In this document: piece by piece, positions 1-7,360 of the stretch
How the letters are laid out: the number at the start of each line of letters is the position of its first letter
Position numbering within the stretch: the stretch's first letter is position 1
DNA from: Dechloromonas sp.
GTDB lineage: Bacteria > Pseudomonadota > Gammaproteobacteria > Burkholderiales > Rhodocyclaceae
Direction: 5' to 3'
NCBI GenBank assembly: GCA_013693915.1
Contig: CP059264.1
Span: 2,307,653-2,316,778 of the forward strand
Length of the DNA stretch: 9,126 nt
Position numbers and translations under genes: made by a program
Notes under the pieces: model-generated
What the model saw: the letters and a program-made list of their open reading frames with translations, nothing else
Database searches by the model: none
Told to the model about the DNA's origin: nothing

Positions 1-1533
<1,533 letters not shown>

Positions 1534-1622
1534 GTCTGCTTCCGGGCGGCGCGGTTACCGATCGTCACAGCGGGCGCGACCGCGGCCGGCTAAGATTCGG
1601 CCCTTTGACCTTGCGCACCGTC

Positions 1623-2558
1623 GTGAATAACCATTTCCCCACCCTGCCGGGCGTCACCGCGTTGCGCGCCTGTCTGCTCTCCGTCAGTATCGCCCTCCTC
1701 GCCGGCTGCGGGTCGCTGCCTTCGCTGTCGTCGGCGAAGCCGGCCGCCACGGCGCCGGCAGCGGTCCCGGCGCCCGCCCCAAGCGCCGTCCGCAAGCCGA
1801 AAATCGGCCTCGCCCTCGGCGGTGGCGCCGCGCGCGGCTTCGCCCACATCGGCGTGATCAAGATGCTCGAATCGCACGGCGTCGTTGCCGACTACGTGGT
1901 TGGCACCAGCGCCGGCGCCGTGGTCGGCTCGCTCTATGCGGCGGGCCACGATGCCTTCGCGATGCAGAAGATCGCCCAGCAACTCGACGAAAAGATCTTC
2001 GCCGACTGGACGCTGGGCGGGCGCGGGATACTGAAGGGCGAAGCCCTGCAGGATTTCGTCAACCAGCACGTTGGCAAGCGTCCGCTGGAAAAACTCGGCA
2101 AGCCTTTCGCCACGGTCGCCACCGATCTCAACAGCGGCGAGCGGGTGGTTTTCCGCACCGGCGACACCGGCCTCGCCGTGCGCGCCTCGGCGGCCGTGCC
2201 CGGTGTCTTCCAGCCGTCGCAGTTCCGCGGCCGTAGCTACGTCGATGGCGGCCTGACCAGCCCGGTGCCGGTGCAGGCGGCGCGCGAGATGGGCGCCGAT
2301 ATCGTCATCGCCGTCGACATCTCCGACCGGCCGGAGGGCCAGCCGGTGGACAGCTTGGCCGCGATCCTGTGGCAGACGACAACCATCATGGGCGGCATCA
2401 TCGGCGCCAACGAACTCAAGGGGGCCGATGTCGTCATCCGCCCAACGCTGCGCTACGTCAAGTCCTGGGATTTCACCGCCCGCCACGACGCGATGCTCGA
2501 AGGCGAAAAGGCCGCGCTTGCCGCGCTGCCCAACATCAAGCAAAAGCTCGGCCGCTAG
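1623..2558 (+). CDS. Patatin-like phospholipase, predicted lipoprotein (RssA-like)
   Basis: A serine acyl hydrolase of the patatin family with a Ser-Asp dyad, likely acting on phospholipid or lysophospholipid acyl esters at the cell envelope. From the GTG at 1623 (311 aa) there is a signal peptide ending in the lipobox LLAGC with lipidated C29. Position +2 is Gly, not Asp, which favours outer-membrane sorting. An Ala/Pro-rich linker (about 38-55) leads to the patatin domain: oxyanion loop GGGAARG (66-72), nucleophile elbow GTSAG (S96) and DGG (D208). It is a single-domain protein without the POTRA/beta-barrel part of PlpD. The start is uncertain: no clear ribosome-binding site is visible, and TTG codons at 1605 and 1611 are in frame. 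GTG 1623 is preferred because it gives a normal 28-residue signal. It lies 89 bp after parE on the same strand; the physiological substrate is unknown. Confidence 0.9.
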   Translation: MNNHFPTLPGVTALRACLLSVSIALLAGCGSLPSLSSAKPAATAPAAVPAPAPSAVRKPKIGLALGGGAARGFAHIGVIKMLESHGVVADYVVGTSAGAVVGSLYAAGHDAFAMQKIAQQLDEKIFADWTLGGRGILKGEALQDFVNQHVGKRPLEKLGKPFATVATDLNSGERVVFRTGDTGLAVRASAAVPGVFQPSQFRGRSYVDGGLTSPVPVQAAREMGADIVIAVDISDRPEGQPVDSLAAILWQTTTIMGGIIGANELKGADVVIRPTLRYVKSWDFTARHDAMLEGEKAALAALPNIKQKLGR

Positions 2559-2565
2559 GCGTGCC

Positions 2566-2906
2566 ATGGGACTTGCCGGCGTCCGCGTGCTATCCCTCGT
2601 TTCGCCGATGATGCGGCTCCACACGACCTGCCCGTCAATCGCAACCGGCCAAGGCGGCTTCCACTTCGTCGACGACGCCGCGCCGCCCATGGCGCCGGCT
2701 ACCTTCGCCGCCAACGACGTCGACTTCATCGACCCCATCGGCATCGACCACGACCACCTCGGCCGCGTGCTGAACAAGCGCTCCACAAAGACATGCACGG
2801 CATCGGGCTGGACGCGGAAGTGAGCCCCTGGTTCGACGACCGCGTGCCCAGACCGAGCGCCGGCCACCACTTCATCGCCAGGGCGTTGGCCGGCGACTGC
2901 CGCTGA
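2566..2906 (+). pseudogene. Unrecognised small gene, apparently frameshifted
   Basis: I do not recognise this protein. An ATG at 2566, 7 bp after the patatin stop, opens a frame with strongly G/C-biased third positions (segments such as GFHFVDDAAPP and DFIDPIGIDHDHLGRVL) until about 2775. It then loses bias and stops at 2821-2823. From about 2781 the -1 frame shows the same bias and reads HKDMHGIGLDAEVSPWFDD, then GHHFIARALAG, ending in TGA at 2904-2906. Loss of one base near 2770-2790 would join the halves into a protein of about 113 residues. Either the gene is broken or the sequence has an indel error. The stop is followed after one base by ATG 2908, as in a tightly packed operon. No signal peptide or transmembrane segment is evident. 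The coding call rests on codon bias only. Confidence 0.4.
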
Positions 2907-2953
2907 GATGCGGGTCCGCGACGACACCCCGCCGACGCCGCGCGGCCTCGCCG
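2882..2953 (+). repeat. Left copy of direct repeat flanking the toxin-antitoxin module
   Basis: Aligns without gaps to 3882-3953, offset exactly 1000 bp. Bases 2908-2953 (46 bp) differ at one position (2937, G versus C). The 26 bp upstream are looser (about six mismatches) but keep GGCG-TGGCCGGCG and the TGA-N-ATG junction. Similarity ends at 2953 and is not apparent before about 2881. Confidence 0.85.
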
Positions 2954-2976
2954 CCTGCCCCGGATGCCCCAATTGA
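2908..2976 (+). pseudogene. Truncated copy of the start of the gene at 3908
   Basis: This 22-codon frame encodes MRVRDDTPPTPRGLA, identical to the first 15 residues of the gene at 3908. It then diverges (ACPGCPN) and stops. At the DNA level 2908-2953 matches 3908-3953 with a single mismatch, and the divergence after 2953 is abrupt. It is best read as the 5' remnant of a duplicated or split gene, not as a functional peptide gene. Confidence 0.6.
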
Positions 2977-3017
2977 ATGCCATTGAATCGCACGTGAGCG
3001 GTAAAGCCGGGGCTATC

Positions 3018-3042
3018 AACCGGTGACACGTTGTCACCGGTT
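3018..3042. promoter_or_regulatory. 25-bp perfect palindrome upstream of the antitoxin promoter
   Basis: AACCGGTGACA, spacer CGT, then TGTCACCGGTT: 11-bp perfect arms with a 3-bp centre. It ends 12 bp upstream of the predicted -35 box. No T-run follows on either strand, so an intrinsic terminator is unlikely. A protein-binding operator, possibly for the Phd/YefM antitoxin or another regulator, is the favoured reading. The palindrome is directly visible; the function is inferred. Confidence 0.6.
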
Positions 3043-3054
3043 AAATCGAACGAA

Positions 3055-3083
3055 TTGACCGAATCGAGCGATTCCATTATTGT
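3055..3083 (+). promoter_or_regulatory. Sigma-70-type promoter of the toxin-antitoxin operon with palindrome in the spacer
   Basis: -35 TTGACC (3055-3060, 5 of 6 to consensus), 17-bp spacer, -10 TATTGT (3078-3083, 4 of 6). The spacer holds a perfect inverted repeat GAATCG-AG-CGATTC (3061-3074), well placed for repressor binding that blocks RNA polymerase, as expected for autoregulation of type II toxin-antitoxin operons. Predicted transcription start near 3090, about 28 nt before the antitoxin ATG. Confidence 0.6.
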
Positions 3084-3117
3084 GGATTCACATCCTGATG
3101 CGCAGCGAGGTTCCAAC

Positions 3118-3327
3118 ATGCAAACCTATACGGCCAATGAGGCAAAGACCCGTTTCGGCGAGTTTCTCGACCGCGTGCAGCGCGAGCCGGTGCGCGTGAT
3201 GCGCCACGACCGGGTGGTTGGCGTGATGGTCAGCGCCGAGGATTACGAGGCGATGCGCGCCTTTATGCCGACCGTTTGCGGCAGACGTTACGCGAGAGCG
3301 CGGCGGATGCCGCGGCTGCCGGTTTGA
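3118..3327 (+). CDS. Phd/YefM-family antitoxin, frameshifted near its C-terminus
   Basis: Antitoxins of this family bind and neutralise the partner toxin through a C-terminal tail and repress their own operon through an N-terminal Phd fold. The ATG at 3118 has GCGAGG (3105-3110) seven bases upstream, which fixes the start over the in-frame upstream GTG. Residues 1-49 (MQTYTANEAKTRFGEF, then RVVGVMVSAEDYEAMRAF) are a typical Phd/YefM DNA-binding and dimerisation region. After F49 the open frame gives a basic, low-quality tail (MPTVCGRRYARARR) and stops at 3325-3327. The -1 frame from 3264 reads YADRLRQTLRESAADA and so on to a stop at 3366-3368, a normal antitoxin C-terminus of about 84 residues overall. 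One base appears lost from a T-run at 3262-3264. As written, the product should still fold N-terminally but lack toxin binding. Confidence 0.85.
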   Translation: MQTYTANEAKTRFGEFLDRVQREPVRVMRHDRVVGVMVSAEDYEAMRAFMPTVCGRRYARARRMPRLPV

Positions 3328-3368
3328 CCGAAGACAAGCTCGCCGAACTGCTTGCCGATGAAAGCTGA
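3264..3368 (+). pseudogene. Out-of-frame C-terminal segment of the antitoxin
   Basis: In the -1 frame relative to the antitoxin start this segment encodes YADRLRQTLRESAADAAAAG followed by LTEDKLAELLADES and TGA. It is acidic, helical and family-like. Its stop overlaps the toxin start by 11 bp (ATG at 3358, TGA at 3366), the usual coupled arrangement of such operons. This indicates that the ancestral antitoxin ended here and not at 3327. No canonical X-XXY-YYZ slippery heptamer is present at the junction, so an indel is more likely than programmed frameshifting. Confidence 0.75.
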
Positions 3369-3813
3369 CCCCGTCGTCCAGGCCAGCTATGCGCTGGCTG
3401 TGGTCGACACCAACGTGCTCCTGAGCGCCGCATTGTCGCCCGGCGGGACGCCGGCGATACTGGTCGACGGGCTGTTGGAGATCAGCAAGTTGGTGTTTTC
3501 GGCGGCCACCTTCGCCGAACTGGAGACCCGCATCTGGCTGCCGAAATTCGACCGCTATCTGTCCATCGAGCGTCGCCGTCGCCTCTTGTCCCTGACGCAG
3601 AGCGCCGCCGTCTGGGTCGATATTCCCGCCGCGCTGGCTGAACGCACGTTCTCGTCTGATCACGCGGACAATGCCTTCATCCACGCCGCCCTTGCCGCCG
3701 GCGCGTTGCGCCTGATCACCGGCGACGATGACCTACTCTGCCTGCATCCGCTGGATACGCTGCATATCCTGACACCGCGCCAGGCACTGGATGAAATACA
3801 AGCCGGTGCCTGA
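3358..3813 (+). CDS. PIN-domain toxin (PIN_3/TIGR00305-like putative toxin component)
   Basis: PIN-domain toxins of type II modules are Mg2+-dependent ribonucleases. The ATG at 3358 overlaps the ancestral antitoxin stop, giving 151 residues, normal for the family. Acidic active-site residues are all visible: D17 in VVDTNVL, E54 in TFAELE, D101/D104 with N105 in DHADNAF, and D123/D125 in ITGDDDLL. No frameshift or missing catalytic residue is seen. It sits directly downstream of the Phd/YefM antitoxin and shares its promoter. Because the antitoxin tail is out of frame, either the toxin is poorly translated, another antitoxin protects the cell, or the frameshift is a sequence error. The RNA target cannot be read from sequence. 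Confidence 0.88.
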   Translation: MKADPVVQASYALAVVDTNVLLSAALSPGGTPAILVDGLLEISKLVFSAATFAELETRIWLPKFDRYLSIERRRRLLSLTQSAAVWVDIPAALAERTFSSDHADNAFIHAALAAGALRLITGDDDLLCLHPLDTLHILTPRQALDEIQAGA

Positions 3814-3843
3814 CCGCCAGCCCGCCCCCGCCGAGTATTGCCT

Positions 3844-3906
3844 ATGCACGAAACCGGAACGAAAGTCGAACAAAGCAACCCGGCGCTGGCCGGCGGCCAC
3901 CCCTGA
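3844..3906 (+). other. Possible 20-codon leader/remnant frame ahead of the gene at 3908
   Basis: ATG 3844 to TGA 3904 encodes MHETGTKVEQSNPALAGGHP. The last part (ALAGGHP-stop) corresponds in frame to ALAGDCR-stop ending at 2906 in the left repeat copy, and both stops are followed by one base and an ATG. It may be the residual 3' end of a gene related to 2566-2906, or it may provide translational coupling. There is no strong ribosome-binding site, so treat it as weak. Confidence 0.25.
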
Positions 3907-3953
3907 CATGCGGGTCCGCGACGACACCCCGCCGACCCCGCGCGGCCTCGCCG
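3882..3953 (+). repeat. Right copy of direct repeat flanking the toxin-antitoxin module
   Basis: Counterpart of 2882-2953. Here the repeat continues into an intact 124-residue frame, so this copy carries the complete downstream gene while the left copy carries only its start. The toxin-antitoxin promoter, antitoxin and toxin all lie between the copies. Confidence 0.85.
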
Positions 3954-4282
3954 TCGCCCTGCTCTTCGCGCTCGCCGCCCACCGCTTGCACGGCTATTGC
4001 GAGCACGGCCATTGGCTCAACGACGCTCAAGGCGCCAGCCTCGCCGCCGACTGGCTCGCCCGCGCGAAAAACGCGCTGCCCCTCGCCGAACGGCGCCGCC
4101 TCTCGGCCCTCAGCGACCAACTGGCACGCCAGATCGCCGGATCACTATCGCGCGAAGCCGGGCTGTATGCCGCGCACGAAATGATGGAAGCGCTCGACCC
4201 CAATTACCACTCGGAACTGGCGCAGACGATGCTGGCGGAGTGCGAAAAGCTGCTGGACGACAAGCCGTGCCCAAGCGGATGA
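3908..4282 (+). CDS. Hypothetical small helical protein, family not recognised
   Basis: A 124-residue protein with strong G/C third-position bias. An ATG at 3791 is in frame, but 3908 is preferred because the duplicated copy at 2908 preserves exactly this ATG and the first 15 codons, and because the 3791-3907 stretch lacks the codon bias. Residues 14-23 are mildly hydrophobic, too short for a clear membrane span. The rest is charged and predicted helical (AADWLARAKNALPLAERRRL; ALSDQLARQIA; YAAHEMMEALDPNYHSELAQ), ending LLDDKPCPSG. His and Cys residues (HRLHGYCEHGHW, 24-35) cluster near the N-terminus and could bind a metal, which is speculative. No Shine-Dalgarno is evident, so coupling to an upstream frame (TGA-C-ATG) is possible. 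Function unknown. Confidence 0.6.
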   Translation: MRVRDDTPPTPRGLAVALLFALAAHRLHGYCEHGHWLNDAQGASLAADWLARAKNALPLAERRRLSALSDQLARQIAGSLSREAGLYAAHEMMEALDPNYHSELAQTMLAECEKLLDDKPCPSG

Positions 4283-4547
4283 CTGCTGCTTCCGGCCAAG
4301 GGCGGCACTCCGCGACGCTGCCTCGCGGCTGGCGCTCGTGCGCGGCAACGTATGCGACAAGGGGTATTTGGTTGCACCGCCGGTGCTGGGCGGGTACCCA
4401 TATCGCGCCAGCGAGCACTGTCATGGTGCGCCTGGCCGCCCCACGCGCAAAATCCCCGATACGCCTGCCTTGGCGGCAGCGTCCTTGACGGTGTCCTGCG
4501 CCTTGGTTTAGGGTTGGCCCGGACAGGAGTATCCCGGAGGAATCACC
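4283..4547. other. Intergenic stretch with small hairpins and a weak promoter candidate
   Basis: Open frames here lack consistent codon bias, so I see no gene. Small perfect hairpins: CCGCGA/TCGCGG (4310-4328, 7-nt loop) and GCACC-GCC-GGTGC (4374-4386), neither with a T-run. A possible promoter for the CPBP gene is TTGACG (4485-4490), 18 bp, then TAGGGT (4509-4514); the -10 is poor. Confidence 0.35.
4536..4540 (+). promoter_or_regulatory. Ribosome-binding site deciding the GTG start at 4548
   Basis: GGAGG lies seven bases before GTG 4548. The first ATG in this frame, at 4563, would be 22 bases away, so the GTG is taken as the start. Confidence 0.8.
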
Positions 4548-5348
4548 GTGCTCAATTCAACCATGAACGATTCGGCGAATCGCGACCGAAAGCGTCTCCA
4601 GGTGGCCCTGCTCACCGGGGTCGCCTGGGTGCTGGTCACCATGTTCGGAATGCGCTGGGCCAGTGACGGCAGCAAGAAGCCGCTGGTCGAGACCGTTTCG
4701 CACGGCATCAGCTGGAACCTCGCGATGGCGATCGGCGTCCTGTTGCTCGTTACCCTTGTGATGCGCTGGCGCGACCTCAAGTTCGTGGCGCCGCGCCCGC
4801 CAGGCTCGCTGAAGCTGCTATGGTTCCCCACGCTGTATCTGCTGCTGTTCGCAATGCTCGGAGCCTTTCTCGGCCTGCCGCCGCTCGGGACGCTGATGTT
4901 CGTTCTGCTCAACACGCTGATGGTCGGGCTGTCCGAGGAGTGGATGTTCCGCGGCGTGCTGTTCCAGGGCTTGCGCAGCCGGCTCCGGCTGTGGCCCGCG
5001 ATCATCGTGACCACGCTGTTGTTCGGCGGCGTGCACGTCGTCAATGTCATCACCACCGGCCAGCTGGCCGAGGCCGCGGTGCAGGCGGTGGCCGCGGCGA
5101 TGAGCGGCACGGTGATGATCGCCCTGCTCATCCGCACCGGGTCGCTGTGGGTGCCGGTGGTGTACCACGCGCTGTGGGACTTGGGCACGTTCACCGTGTC
5201 GGCAGGTGCAAGCGGCGGCGGGGCGCCGCTGGATCTTCACGAACACCTGCGCTGGACGATCCCGATGCTGCTGGTGCTGCCGAACTTCCTGTACGCCGTG
5301 TTCCTGCTGCGCAAGGTGCGCAACGATTCGGTGCTCAGCACCGATTGA
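4548..5348 (+). CDS. CPBP-family (CAAX protease/bacteriocin-processing) intramembrane glutamic protease
   Basis: CPBP (Abi) proteins are multi-pass membrane proteases; bacterial members process peptides or prenylated-like substrates or give bacteriocin self-immunity. The 266-residue product has the family motifs in order: EEWMFR (E130, E131, R135), FGGVH (F159, H163) and a third-motif His in YHALWD (H207, D211 in the usual Asn/Asp position). Predicted membrane segments lie near 20-36, 57-73, 91-110, 113-126, 150-168, 178-195 and 236-254. The start is GTG with a strong GGAGG. It stands alone on the + strand and converges with the minus-strand sensor gene. No bacteriocin precursor is visible nearby, so the substrate is unknown. 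Confidence 0.9.
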   Translation: MLNSTMNDSANRDRKRLQVALLTGVAWVLVTMFGMRWASDGSKKPLVETVSHGISWNLAMAIGVLLLVTLVMRWRDLKFVAPRPPGSLKLLWFPTLYLLLFAMLGAFLGLPPLGTLMFVLLNTLMVGLSEEWMFRGVLFQGLRSRLRLWPAIIVTTLLFGGVHVVNVITTGQLAEAAVQAVAAAMSGTVMIALLIRTGSLWVPVVYHALWDLGTFTVSAGASGGGAPLDLHEHLRWTIPMLLVLPNFLYAVFLLRKVRNDSVLSTD

Positions 5349-5349
5349 C

Positions 5350-5376
5350 GCGGCGGCCGGATTCGGGCGCCGCCGC
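5350..5376. terminator. GC-rich hairpin just after the CPBP stop codon
   Basis: GCGGCGGC (5350-5357) pairs perfectly with GCCGCCGC (5369-5376) around an 11-nt loop, starting one base after the TGA. There is no T-run, so it is not a classical intrinsic terminator. It may stop or stabilise converging transcripts. Confidence 0.4.
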
Positions 5377-5394
5377 ATCCTCTGCGCCGTGCTT

Positions 5395-5427
5395 CGCGCC
5401 TCGGGCCGTGTCGCAGCCCGAAGCGCG
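5395..5427. terminator. Second hairpin between the convergent genes
   Basis: CGCGCCTCGGGC (5395-5406) and GCCCGAAGCGCG (5416-5427) form a 12-bp stem with one mismatch and a 9-nt loop. It lies about 154 bp beyond the end of the minus-strand sensor gene. There is no T-run on either side; a bidirectional termination or 3'-end stabilising role is inferred. The rest of 5349-5580 shows nothing I can assign. Confidence 0.35.
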
Positions 5428-5580
5428 TGAATTCGGCGCGCGAGCCCGCGAAAGCCATGGCCGATGATCTGCCCGGGCGCGATGATGCCGCTGGCCGCAA
5501 CCCCCACCGATTCGTCATTGCCCGTCCCCGGGCCGGAGCCGGTGATATCGACGATGTCGCCGGCTCGTCGCGTTGGCGCG

Positions 5581-7317
5581 TTACGACTCGACGAGAACGC
5601 GACCGGCGCCGGTCGTGGCGTCCACCTGCCCGGCGCCGCTTCCTGCGCCCAACGGCTGGTCGTCGGGCGGCAGCACTTCGAGCAGGGTTTCCATCGCCTG
5701 CGTGGCGTGTTCGAGCGCCTTGCCGTCATCGGCCCGGACGCTTCCGGCAGCACCAATCCGCCGCGAGACGTCGACCATGGACCGGGCATGCAACAACAAG
5801 CGGCCGCGAATCGCGTTGAGTTGCCGCAGCCTGGCGATGGTGGCAGCGCGCAGGTCGGTGATTGCTTCATCCCTGGCTTCTTCGCTGCTCGCACCTTCCA
5901 GCGCGAGGCGTGCGCTCAGTTCGTCCATCGACGACTTCCACCAGCCGAGGAAGGTGGCCCGGTGGTCGATCAGCGCGTTCACCGACTCTGCCATGGCGTT
6001 GATCTCGTCACGGCCGCCAGGGTATACTTTGACACGTGCCGTCGGCGTACCGAACGCCAGGTCGTCGAGCAGCCCGGCCATCTGCCGGACCGGGCGAACG
6101 ATGCGGACCGTGATTGCGATTGCGAAGACGACCGCAAGGACGATCGCGCAGGCCAGGACGATCAGATCCAGCCGGATGCTGGCCCGCGAGGCCGCGGCGA
6201 TCTCGGCAACGCGGGCAGCCATCAGCTGATTCGCCTGATCGACATTCTCCTTGATCAGCGGCGCCACCCGTTCGGCGGCGGCATCCATCCCCCGCGTCAG
6301 TTGCACTATGCGGTCGTAATGGGCCACCAGGTCGCGAAAACCCTGCTCGTAATCGCGCAGCAGACCGGCGAGCAGCGCCTTGTCAGCCGCAGACAGCGGG
6401 GACGCGGCGATCTGCGCGTGAATCCTGCGGGCGATTTCTACCACCATCTGCGGATAGGCCTCGCCGCCACGGAGCAGAAAATCCTTCTCCCGCCGCCTGA
6501 GTTCGAGGACGCTGGTTTCCAGGTCGGGCACGTAATGAGCATCCAGGATAGCCTCGATCCGGTGTGCGGCATCGCGGAACGCTCCCATCCCGCCAGCCAC
6601 ATTGCCGGATTTGAGCGCACTTTCGGCATACGGCTCGAAGCTCCTGGCGTAGGTGGCCAACTCGGCCAGCAGTTTCTGCTGCACCTGGTCTGGCAGGCCG
6701 GAGCGCTCGATCAATTGGCGAAATTCCCGGATCAGCTTGCGCACCCGCTCGCCGTAGGCTGGATCCTGCCGCAGCGCGAGATCCTTTTCACTGCGCCGAA
6801 TCTGCAGCAGGACGGTCTGCAGACGATCGACGTTGTAGCGGGCGGCGAGTTCCTGCAGGCGATGGATCTTGTCGCGGAAGGCGCCCTGAAGCCCCGAGTT
6901 CTCGTCCAGTCCCATGATTCGCCAGGCTCTGGCAACTTCGCGAAAACTCTCCTGATAGGCGGTCATCGCTTCCTGAAGCGCCCTGGCCGTCTGCTCGGAC
7001 TGCGGGTCGGCCGCCGCCAGCGCGGCCACCTTGTCGCGCATGGCTTGCAGCCGTTGATCGACGTCCCCGGCGAAGCGTTCCTGGTGCCGCAGCAGGAAGT
7101 TCCTCTCCGCGTTCCGTGCGCCGGCCATCTCCACTTCAATCTCGAGCGCCAGCGATTTGCGGGCTTCGAAAACGCTTTGCAGTTGCTGGTGGTCAGCGAG
7201 CACCGACCGCAGCGTCTCGTGAAAGTGCCAAACTACGCCAACAAACAATAGGCCGATGAGAGCGAAACCGATTCCGATCTTTTCGCCGACCCGCAACTTG
7301 CTGGATATCCTGTCCAT
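5581..7317 (-). CDS. Membrane sensor-like protein: repeated periplasmic helical modules plus HAMP, no output domain
   Basis: From ATG 7317 the protein has 578 residues. A membrane segment at 14-32 is followed by a periplasmic region of about 350 residues, almost all helix, resembling the HBM/four-helix-bundle sensors of chemoreceptors and histidine kinases. It has three spaced copies of an E-[RK]-[ND]-[FL] motif: ERNFLLRHQERF (71-82), EKDLALRQDPAY (177-188), EKDFLLRGGEAY (277-288). Residues 142-183 and 242-283 clearly repeat (GAFRDxxHR, then RRxEKDxxLR). A second membrane segment (about 383-405) leads into a HAMP domain (about 405-458, RIVRPVRQMAGLL and DEINAMAESVNALID). The remaining 120 residues are helical then Gly-rich, without a chemoreceptor signalling hairpin, kinase or GGDEF domain. 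CAGGAG six bases before ATG 7317 supports this start; the upstream in-frame ATG at 7356 overlaps the TATAAT box. It follows two pstB genes, so a role in phosphate sensing is possible but inferred only from position. Confidence 0.82.
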   Translation of the reverse strand: MDRISSKLRVGEKIGIGFALIGLLFVGVVWHFHETLRSVLADHQQLQSVFEARKSLALEIEVEMAGARNAERNFLLRHQERFAGDVDQRLQAMRDKVAALAAADPQSEQTARALQEAMTAYQESFREVARAWRIMGLDENSGLQGAFRDKIHRLQELAARYNVDRLQTVLLQIRRSEKDLALRQDPAYGERVRKLIREFRQLIERSGLPDQVQQKLLAELATYARSFEPYAESALKSGNVAGGMGAFRDAAHRIEAILDAHYVPDLETSVLELRRREKDFLLRGGEAYPQMVVEIARRIHAQIAASPLSAADKALLAGLLRDYEQGFRDLVAHYDRIVQLTRGMDAAAERVAPLIKENVDQANQLMAARVAEIAAASRASIRLDLIVLACAIVLAVVFAIAITVRIVRPVRQMAGLLDDLAFGTPTARVKVYPGGRDEINAMAESVNALIDHRATFLGWWKSSMDELSARLALEGASSEEARDEAITDLRAATIARLRQLNAIRGRLLLHARSMVDVSRRIGAAGSVRADDGKALEHATQAMETLLEVLPPDDQPLGAGSGAGQVDATTGAGRVLVES

Positions 7318-7354
7318 CGATCGCTCCTGACTGGCTTGCCTGGGAACCCGGGTC

Positions 7355-7360
7355 ATTATA
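7355..7360 (-). promoter_or_regulatory. Perfect -10 box (TATAAT) upstream of the sensor-like gene
   Basis: Read on the minus strand, TATAAT lies about 38 bases before ATG 7317, placing a transcription start near 7348. The best -35 at 17 bp is TCGAAT, which is poor. The better-looking TTGACG is only four bases upstream of the -10 and cannot serve. No Pho-box-like direct repeat is evident. It suggests the sensor gene can be transcribed separately from pstB. Confidence 0.5.

Noticed and set aside
1584..1602. GGCCG...CGGCC hairpin after parE
   Set aside because: Only a 5-bp stem with a 9-nt loop and a three-T tail; too weak, and it sits at the edge of the next gene.
3018..3042. The 25-bp palindrome as an intrinsic terminator for the patatin operon
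   Set aside because: The stem is strong but followed by AAATCG on the + strand and GATAGC on the minus strand, with no T-run; an operator fits the position better.
1590..3119. A 509-codon minus-strand open frame across the patatin gene and the following region
   Set aside because: The patatin catalytic motifs and lipobox are on the + strand; the minus translation is low-complexity and family-less. Long antisense frames are common at this GC content.
3259..3267. Programmed -1 ribosomal frameshift in the antitoxin
   Set aside because: No X-XXY-YYZ heptamer and no obvious downstream stimulatory structure; a lost T is the simpler explanation.
5464..7251. A 595-codon open frame on the + strand opposite the sensor gene
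   Set aside because: It is the shadow of the minus-strand gene, whose protein has membrane segments, HAMP and internal repeats. The + translation shows no domain and is rich in residues typical of antisense GC frames.
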